This document shows, one piece after another, positions 58,119-64,000 of a stretch of DNA of 64,000 nt (its first letter is position 1; every line of letters starts with the position of its first letter). The stretch is taken from assembly GCF_003967075.1 (NCBI RefSeq), contig NZ_AP018664.1:248001-312000 (forward strand), in the 5' to 3' direction. The position numbers and the translations under genes are program-made. The notes under the pieces were generated by a model. The model had not been told where the DNA came from, did no database searches, and saw only the letters and a program-made list of their open reading frames with translations. Source of the stretch: Sphingobium amiense (GTDB lineage Bacteria > Pseudomonadota > Alphaproteobacteria > Sphingomonadales > Sphingomonadaceae).

Positions 58119-59060
58119 CTAGACCCTTTGGCCGGTGCGGACCCGGTCGCGCGCATAGAGCGCCGCGCCATAGGCCGGATCGTGCTGCGGCTCGACGATG
58201 TCGAACAGCGAGGCTTCTTCGAGCCGCGCGACGAAGCGCTGCCGCACCGGATGCGCAAGGGCGAGGACGCTTCCCGACCAGGACAGGGCGGCGCGTTCTC
58301 CCGGCGCGAAGCCGACTGCGGCCCGCACCGCGAAGGCGAGATCGGCGAGATGGTCGGCCGCTTCTGTCAGAATGGCGGCGCAGTCGGCGTCCCCTGCCTC
58401 CGCCGCTTCGAGAATGAGCGGGGCGAGCGCGGCGATTCCGTCGCGTCCGGGCGCCTGCGCTCCCATGACCGCGCTGCACAGGTCGAGATCGTGCTGGAGC
58501 GCCAGCGCATCGCGCAGCAGCGCGTGGAGCGGGCCTTTCGGCGCGCGCCCGTCGCTCATCCGCGCAAAGGCGGCGAGACCCCGCGCGGCGATCCAGAAGG
58601 CCGATCCTTCGTCGCTGAAAATTTCGCCCCAGCCGCCCGCGCGCGCGGCGCTGTCGCCGCGAACGCCATAGGCGATGGACCCGGTTCCCGCGACGACGTT
58701 GATGCCGTCCGCGCAGGCGAAGGAGCCTGCCCAGCCGCAGATCATGTCATTGCCGCACCGATAGCGGTCATGCCCCAGGATCGACCGGCAGCCAGCGTCG
58801 AGAGCCATGTCGGCACCGGCATCCTCGCCGAACGCCGGCAGACCGAAAAAGGCGGCGGTGATCGCGTCCGCGCTTATTCCGAGCATGGCGCAGGCGCGCT
58901 CCACGCCGCTGCGCAGCCTTTCGATGACGGCATCGGTTCCCAGTTCGGGATGATAGGTTCCGGCGGCGGTGAAGCGTATCTGTTCGGCGCCGTCGCCGTC
59001 GATGCAGGCGAACGCTGTTTTCGTGCCTCCGCCATCGACGCCGAGATAAAGGGGGGTCAT
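58119..59060 (-). CDS. BadF/BadG/NagK-type sugar kinase
   Basis: ATPase of the BadF/BadG/BcrA/BcrD family, 313 residues, in the branch that includes N-acetylglucosamine kinases. It has phosphate-1 motif GVDGGGTKTAFACIDGDG, phosphate-2 VVAGTGSIAYGVRGD and GGWGEIFSDEGSAFWIA. In this operon it most likely phosphorylates the released monosaccharide (galactose, GalNAc or a relative). ATG 59060 overlaps the stop of the SIS gene (ATGA). An AgaK-like role is inferred from context only. Confidence 0.85.
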   Translation of the reverse strand: MTPLYLGVDGGGTKTAFACIDGDGAEQIRFTAAGTYHPELGTDAVIERLRSGVERACAMLGISADAITAAFFGLPAFGEDAGADMALDAGCRSILGHDRYRCGNDMICGWAGSFACADGINVVAGTGSIAYGVRGDSAARAGGWGEIFSDEGSAFWIAARGLAAFARMSDGRAPKGPLHALLRDALALQHDLDLCSAVMGAQAPGRDGIAALAPLILEAAEAGDADCAAILTEAADHLADLAFAVRAAVGFAPGERAALSWSGSVLALAHPVRQRFVARLEEASLFDIVEPQHDPAYGAALYARDRVRTGQRV

Positions 59061-60178
59061 GCTGCGGGCCGGTGGATCTCGACGCCCTGAACGACGCGGT
59101 TGACCGTGCCGCTGCGGTTCGGGCTGTCGGGATCGAGGCCCAGTTTCAGCGACCATTGATAGGCAAGAAGTTGCGCAGGGACGATATAGGCAAGCGCGAG
59201 TTCGGCATCGCTGGCGTCTTCCAGAGCGGAGATCCGGATCGTCTCACAGCTTTCCTCGCGGGTCGAGATCGCGATCACCATCCCGCATTTTCCGTCTTTC
59301 AGCAACTCGGTCAGGAGATCGCGGTCGTAGCGCCGGGTCAGCGGATCGGACGAGACGAACATCACCGCCAGTGTGCGATCCGTGATGAATGTCTTCGGAC
59401 CGTGGCGGAAGCCGAGGGACGTATCGAAGCAGGTCGCCACCGCCCCGTCGCTCAGTTCCATCAGCTTGAGCGCCGCTTCGCGGGCGACCCCGGCCAGCAC
59501 GCCGCTCCCCAGGAACACCGCGCGCTCGAAGCCCTGCGCGGCCAGCCGCGCGGCGCGGTCCTCCTCACCCTCGATCAGGTCGACGATGGCATCGGCGATC
59601 GCTGCGGTAGCAGCCTGCGCTCCGCCGGGGCCGCCCAGCACGCGCAGGGCGGTGAGCATCATCGCCGTGAAGCTGGAGGTCATGGCGAAAGCGCGGTCAT
59701 GTGTCGCTTCGGGCAGGACGAGGGTGGCGATGCGGGGACCGGCAAGCCGGGCGAGTGCGCCGTCCGCATTGCAGGTGACGATAAGGTGATAGGTTTCCCC
59801 GATCATCCGGTCAGCAAGGTCGATGGCGGCGCTGCTTTCGGGGCTGTTGCCCGACCGTCCGAACGATATGAGCAGCGTCGGCGCTTCACGCCGCAGGTAA
59901 AGGTGCGGGGCGCTGACGATGTCGGTGGTCGCAATCGCTTCCACGCTACGCCCCAGCACCCGGGACAGAAACGGCGCGAGGCTGTCGCCGATAAAGGCCG
60001 ACGTTCCCGCCCCGGCAAGGATCATCCGAAGCTCTTTCCGGGCAAGGAGGGGCTTCAGAAACGCGTCGATCCTCCCGCCCTCGCCGTCGATCAGCTTCTG
60101 TGTTTCCCGCAACGTGAGCGGCTGCTGCCTGATTTCGCGCAGCGTCCAGTCGGCGGTGGTGTCTTGGACGTCAGGCAT
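59057..60178 (-). CDS. SIS-domain protein, AgaS-like (galactosamine-6-P deaminase/isomerase)
   Basis: Two-SIS-domain protein of 373 residues that matches AgaS. It has the first SIS motif ILAGAGTSAFIGDSLA, the second ISFGRSGNSPESSAAID, and a later SIS domain with FLGSGVLAGVAREAALKLMEL. E. coli and Shewanella AgaS convert galactosamine-6-phosphate to tagatose-6-phosphate. Here it would act after the kinase if the sugar is galactosamine-derived. It overlaps the GatZ-like gene by 8 bp and the kinase by 4 bp. The deacetylase AgaA, needed for GalNAc, is not in the window. Confidence 0.85.
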   Translation of the reverse strand: MPDVQDTTADWTLREIRQQPLTLRETQKLIDGEGGRIDAFLKPLLARKELRMILAGAGTSAFIGDSLAPFLSRVLGRSVEAIATTDIVSAPHLYLRREAPTLLISFGRSGNSPESSAAIDLADRMIGETYHLIVTCNADGALARLAGPRIATLVLPEATHDRAFAMTSSFTAMMLTALRVLGGPGGAQAATAAIADAIVDLIEGEEDRAARLAAQGFERAVFLGSGVLAGVAREAALKLMELSDGAVATCFDTSLGFRHGPKTFITDRTLAVMFVSSDPLTRRYDRDLLTELLKDGKCGMVIAISTREESCETIRISALEDASDAELALAYIVPAQLLAYQWSLKLGLDPDSPNRSGTVNRVVQGVEIHRPAA

Positions 60179-61454
60179 CGGGATTGCAGGCTCCATCATA
60201 GTCATCGAGAGTGGCGGCGATATGCGCCATGGCCAGATCGGCAGGGTCGAAGCTCGCGACGCCCGCGCGCACGGCATGATAGGCGGACGGAAGATACTGG
60301 CTGATGAGCGGCAGCGGCGGCGGACTGGCACGCAGATTGGCGAACAGCCTTTCCTGCGCAACGGTGATCGCCGGATCGGGCCAGTAATAGCGGATGCGGT
60401 CGGACAGGCTGTATTGCAACTGGAAGCCGAGCGCTTCGCCGTCGCCATGATAATATTTCCGCCAGTGCGCCGGGTCGCTGCGCATCCGGTCGAGCGCCGT
60501 GTCGCGAAGGCGGCCGCGCTGCGCCCGCTCGACCAGTTCGCCTTCCATCGCGTCGAGCGCCCACAGCGCCTCGCGCAGGGCGAAGGTCACGCCGGGTCCG
60601 ACCTTCAGGATGGCGAAATGATCGCGGACGAGCGCCTTCAGCGCGTCGGGCGTCTGATAGTCGGTCGAATGCGCTTCGAACACCAGACCGTCGACAGGCT
60701 GGATCGAGGCGGCGAGATCGGCTGCCGCGGCGGGATCATAGTCGATGACCTTGTCATGGTCGAACTCGACGCCAGGCTGGACAACCGTCGCGATTACGCG
60801 CGTCCATGCGTCGGAAAGGCCCGCTGCGTGAAACAGCCGTTCATGGATCGCGATGGTTTCGAGCGCGTCGGCCGGGGTCGTCACCGCCAGCGTGTCGAGA
60901 TCCTCGGCGGCGCCCCCCGGCACCGGAACCTCGGTGCCGATCACGTAAAGCGGCGCAAGCTCCCGCGGGCCGGAAAAGGCAGCCTCGGCCGCGGCGCACA
61001 GGGTCGCGGCGCGTTCAGCGATCACCTGCTTGTCGAGCGGCTCGGGATCGTCCGCGCAGCTCATCGAGCAGTCGAGATGGATTTTGCGGAAGCCCGCCCG
61101 GACATAGTCGCCGACCATCCGGCAGGCGCGCTCCATCGCCTCTGCGGCGGGCAGGGCGGTCCAGGCATTGGGGCCGAGGTGATCGCCGCCCAGAATGATC
61201 GCCTCGCAGGGGAAGCCGACCCGTTGCGCGATCGATTCCACGAAGGCGCGGAAGGAGGCCGGGGTCATGCCGGTATAGCCGCCATATTGGTTGACCTGAT
61301 TGGAGGTCGCCTCGACCAGCACCATCTCGCGGCCCCGGCCCAGCGCATGACGGAACGTCGCTTCGATCACGAGCGGATGCGCGGAGCATATCGAGGCGAT
61401 GCCGCGAACATGCCCGGCCTTATGGTCTGCAAACAAACGGCTGAATTTATCCAT
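60171..61454 (-). CDS. GatZ/KbaZ-like tagatose-bisphosphate aldolase accessory subunit
   Basis: GatZ/KbaZ family protein of 427 residues. Conserved stretches include GIASICSAHPLVIEATFRHA, VEATSNQVNQYGGYTGMTP, ILGGDHLGPNAWT and HLDCSMSCADDPEPL. In E. coli GatZ and KbaZ stabilise the catalytic aldolases GatY and KbaY, but no GatY-type class II aldolase gene lies in the window. AGAGGGG is 3-4 bases before the ATG at 61454; a 5' extension of 16 codons (to 61502) is not needed. The adjacent 86-bp AT-richer gap to the EamA gene may contain an internal promoter. Confidence 0.88.
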   Translation of the reverse strand: MDKFSRLFADHKAGHVRGIASICSAHPLVIEATFRHALGRGREMVLVEATSNQVNQYGGYTGMTPASFRAFVESIAQRVGFPCEAIILGGDHLGPNAWTALPAAEAMERACRMVGDYVRAGFRKIHLDCSMSCADDPEPLDKQVIAERAATLCAAAEAAFSGPRELAPLYVIGTEVPVPGGAAEDLDTLAVTTPADALETIAIHERLFHAAGLSDAWTRVIATVVQPGVEFDHDKVIDYDPAAAADLAASIQPVDGLVFEAHSTDYQTPDALKALVRDHFAILKVGPGVTFALREALWALDAMEGELVERAQRGRLRDTALDRMRSDPAHWRKYYHGDGEALGFQLQYSLSDRIRYYWPDPAITVAQERLFANLRASPPPLPLISQYLPSAYHAVRAGVASFDPADLAMAHIAATLDDYDGACNPDA

Positions 61455-61540
61455 GATCCCCTCTGCTGACCGATGCATAGCAATGGTGGTAATTAAAGGC
61501 AATGAAAAGATACAAAACGAACGTTATGCGCCCGGTCGTG

Positions 61541-62443
61541 TTATTGCGTTTGTTTCGCACTGCTTTCGTCCGGTTCCATCGCCAGCAGCAGCGAAGCGAC
61601 GAGGGCGAGAATGATGCCGAGACTTTTCAGATAAGTGGGAACCACGCCGAAGATGGCGAGCGAAAGGAGTGCGGTCGCCAGCGGCGCGCCCGCATTCGAA
61701 AGCGGCGCCACCACCAGCGCCTTGCCCGTCCGGAAGGCGAGGACAAGTGTGAGCGCGCCGATTGCGTTCAGAAGCTGGACCGCTGCGGCCAGTCCCGGCC
61801 CGCTCCATCCCCAGTTGATCGCGGCCGAAAAATCGGTGAGGCTCCACGCCACCGGAATGAGCGCGAGGCCGGACACCGTCATATAGGCAAAGATGCTGGC
61901 GGCGGGCATGACATTGTTGGCCGCCTTCATGAGGTAGGCCTGAAGGCCCCAGCACAGCATCACGAGGAGCGCCGGGATCGCCCATGCCGCCGTGTGGCTG
62001 CCATCGCCTCCGGGCGCCAGATCGAAAAGAGGCAGGGCGGCAAGTGCGAGCACGATGCCGACCGCTCCCATCCGGCCCGTGCGTTCCCCAAGGAGGAAGA
62101 AGGACATGGCGATGGTGATGACCGGAGACAGGGAGATCACCGGAAAGATGAAATAGGCGGGGCCGCGCGCGAGCGCGTAGAAAAGGATCATCTGCCCGCC
62201 CGCCCCCAGCAGGCCGACGGCCATGCCGTAGAAAATCGAGCGGCGATCCGTCGCAAGCCGCCAGCCGTCCATCCGCAGGATGATGAGCGCGGGCGGGATC
62301 ATCGTCAGCGCCCAGACGCCATAGACCAGCGTCGCGGGAAAGCCATAATCGCTCGACAGGCCGGACAGGGCGCCCCACACGCCCCACAGGATGACGGTCG
62401 TCAGCGCATAGAGAAGCCATGCGCGGCCTGCGGAGGCCTTCAT
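61541..62443 (-). CDS. EamA/DMT-superfamily transporter
   Basis: Inner-membrane permease of 300 residues with about ten hydrophobic helices in two EamA repeats (LLYALTTVILWGVWGALSGL at the N terminus, AIPALLVMLCWGLQAYLM at the second repeat). Drug/metabolite transporters move small metabolites or sugars. The position, with a 4-bp ATGA overlap with the GH36 gene (62440-62443), suggests it carries a galactoside or its product across the inner membrane. Direction and substrate are not known. Confidence 0.85.
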   Translation of the reverse strand: MKASAGRAWLLYALTTVILWGVWGALSGLSSDYGFPATLVYGVWALTMIPPALIILRMDGWRLATDRRSIFYGMAVGLLGAGGQMILFYALARGPAYFIFPVISLSPVITIAMSFFLLGERTGRMGAVGIVLALAALPLFDLAPGGDGSHTAAWAIPALLVMLCWGLQAYLMKAANNVMPAASIFAYMTVSGLALIPVAWSLTDFSAAINWGWSGPGLAAAVQLLNAIGALTLVLAFRTGKALVVAPLSNAGAPLATALLSLAIFGVVPTYLKSLGIILALVASLLLAMEPDESSAKQTQ

Positions 62444-64000
62444 GCGTCTTCTCCCGCCGGGAGGGTGCGCAGCATCAGATGCCCGTCGAACGCCACCCTG
62501 ACGCGATTGGCGGCGGCGGTGACCGTCGCCACCGGATTGCCGGTCAGGGCATCGACGACGCAGTATGCGCCTTCGCCAAGACCGCGCAGTTCGATCTCGC
62601 CATCAAAACGGGGCGCATAAAAGGCGTAGTGCATAGCGCCATCCTTGCCGATGGCATGAGCCTCCGGCCGGTCGAAGGCGAGGTCATATAATCCACCCCG
62701 ATAGTCGCCCTGCGACAGCCGGTTGTCCTGATAAAGGTCGATCCACCTGCGCCAGTGCGCTTCCTTTTCGGGGGTCAGCACATAGCCGCCCGGCGGGAGG
62801 GTGGCGGTCGGACGGTCGGTGTCGCGCGGCCAGGTGAATTTGGTCGAGACGATCGCGCCGACCCCATAGCTCGAGGCGAAGTCCCTGCCGCCATCGGACA
62901 GTTCGACATGGTCGCCCGCGAAGGCGGCTCGCGGCCCCATCAGCGCCTTCATCGCCTTGCCCTTGAGCCGGACCTGCCACGATGTCAGCGGGTCTGCGGC
63001 AGGCACATTGTTCGTGGCGGGCAGGTTGTGAAAGGCGAAGCTGTCGCCGCATGGGCAGATTTCCACCACGGCCTGCGGATTGGCCGCGACCGCTTCGTCA
63101 TAAAGCTGCTTCCAGAAATCCTGCAGTTTTTCGATGGATTCCTCAGGCCGGGCATGATGATGCGCGGGGTTGTGGCAGGGCGCGACGCCGTTCAGATGCT
63201 GCCCGTCTAGTTTCAGTCCGGCATAGCCCCATTCGCCGATCATCTTGCGCACGAGCGCGCGGAAATGCGCCGCGACCGGTTCGTGGGCGGGGCACAGCGT
63301 GAGGGCGTCCCACCAGCTTATCGTCTGCGGCTTGCCGTCCGGGCCGAGGAGCAGCCAGTCGGGATGATCGCGCAGCAACTGCGACGATGGCTTCGCCGCC
63401 AGCGGCGCGACCCAGAGTCTCGCCCGCATGCCGTTGCGGTCGATCTGGCGGACGAAGGCGCGCATGTCGGCATCTCCGGCGGGATATTTGCCACGGTCGG
63501 GCGTCCAGTCGCCGATCGTCTGCTGCCACCCGTCGTCGAGCACCGCCCAGCGCAGTCCGAGCTGCCGCGCCTTGGGCAGCGTCGCGAAAACCTGTTCGGG
63601 CGTGTAGTCTCGCTCATAGCCCCATGCGCACCAGATCGGATCATAACTTGCCGCGGGGGGCGTGGGCGCTGCGAGGCCGCGATCGGCCATCAGGCGGCGA
63701 TAGGCGTCCAGCGGGCGGAAAAAATCGCCCTCATGAACCATCACGAAAGTGGGGAGGGGAGGCAAGCTTTCGCCCGGCGCAAGGCTGAACGGGCGATCAT
63801 CGACAAGGGCGATGCGCGTTCCTGCTCCCGTCGCGGCGACGGGAAGCGACACGAGGCGCGGCACGGTATCGAGATGGCCCACCGCGATGCCGAAATTCCG
63901 GTTCCACACATCCGCAACCGGCGTGCCGCCGCCATAGTCCGACGCGTTCATACCCATGAAATTGCGCTGGTCGAACGTGGGAGTGACGGGCTGAGCCCAG
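62440..64000 (-). CDS. GH36-type alpha-galactosidase, 5' end beyond window
   Basis: The frame is open to the window edge without a start, so the N-terminal part is missing; 519 residues are visible, beginning WAQPVTPTFDQRNFMGMNA. The sequence is melibiase-like (GH36): DPIWCAWGYERDYTPEQV, WAVLDDGWQQTIGDW, nucleophile-type YAGLKLDGQHLNG and a likely acid/base region AGDHVELSDGGRDF. The beta-sandwich C-terminus follows. GH36 enzymes cleave alpha-galactosides, raffinose-type sugars or alpha-GalNAc. It is the first visible gene of the minus-strand operon; further genes and the promoter probably lie beyond 64000. Confidence 0.85.
   Translation of the reverse strand, partial: WAQPVTPTFDQRNFMGMNASDYGGGTPVADVWNRNFGIAVGHLDTVPRLVSLPVAATGAGTRIALVDDRPFSLAPGESLPPLPTFVMVHEGDFFRPLDAYRRLMADRGLAAPTPPAASYDPIWCAWGYERDYTPEQVFATLPKARQLGLRWAVLDDGWQQTIGDWTPDRGKYPAGDADMRAFVRQIDRNGMRARLWVAPLAAKPSSQLLRDHPDWLLLGPDGKPQTISWWDALTLCPAHEPVAAHFRALVRKMIGEWGYAGLKLDGQHLNGVAPCHNPAHHHARPEESIEKLQDFWKQLYDEAVAANPQAVVEICPCGDSFAFHNLPATNNVPAADPLTSWQVRLKGKAMKALMGPRAAFAGDHVELSDGGRDFASSYGVGAIVSTKFTWPRDTDRPTATLPPGGYVLTPEKEAHWRRWIDLYQDNRLSQGDYRGGLYDLAFDRPEAHAIGKDGAMHYAFYAPRFDGEIELRGLGEGAYCVVDALTGNPVATVTAAANRVRVAFDGHLMLRTLPAGEDA

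Overview
The window reads as chromosomal DNA of a sphingomonad-type alphaproteobacterium (inferred from high GC, the lptD-surA-pdxA-rsmA order, tilS next to ftsH, an S9 protein with an Ala/Pro-rich N-terminal extension, a Caulobacter/Xanthomonas/Sphingomonas-type TonB receptor and DUF1178). Coding density is high and about 52 genes are supported, plus one tRNA, two broken genes and several palindromic repeat elements.

Positions 1-34,000 are mainly housekeeping. In order: a secreted GH3 glucosidase, a fatty acid desaturase, an ABC-F ATPase, cysS, polA, an outer-membrane barrel protein, a class A beta-lactamase-fold lipoprotein, a Tat-exported hydrolase, nadB, a frameshifted DUF559 nuclease gene, an orphan ABC-2 ATPase, a helix-turn-helix gene with an internal stop beside an 11-bp phased repeat array, tilS, ftsH, a serpin, guaB, an RsmB-like methyltransferase, a TPR protein and rluE. 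The outer-membrane biogenesis operon lptD-surA-pdxA-rsmA follows, then pepA-holC. Three paired palindromic elements of the REP/BIME kind lie in the intergenic gaps of this half.

Positions 33,800-39,000 hold a four-gene operon (IlvD/Edd dehydratase, ketoglutarate semialdehyde dehydrogenase, galactose/arabinose 1-dehydrogenase, FadR-type GntR regulator). It is consistent with a non-phosphorylating oxidative route for galactose or arabinose. Positions 39,100-46,700 return to core genes: heme A synthase, L13-S9, a lipid kinase, a phosphoesterase, a methyltransferase, comF, then the coupled set grxC, a nitrilase-family amidase and DUF1178, and tRNA-Arg(CCT).

From the tRNA to the window end (46,788-64,000) lies a glycan-utilisation locus that looks accessory. 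It has a DUF4832 secreted protein divergent from a large TonB receptor, and a GH27 alpha-galactosidase. A long opposing operon runs from a GH36 enzyme (cut by the window edge) through an EamA permease, a GatZ/KbaZ-like protein, an AgaS-like SIS protein and a BadF-type sugar kinase to three consecutive flavin-dependent halogenase-like genes. The likely logic is TonB uptake of an alpha-galactoside or alpha-GalNAc glycan, cleavage by GH27/GH36, phosphorylation and ketose-phosphate formation. The three flavoproteins do not fit known sugar catabolism, and together with the GatZ protein that lacks a GatY partner they are the best candidate for something undescribed here.
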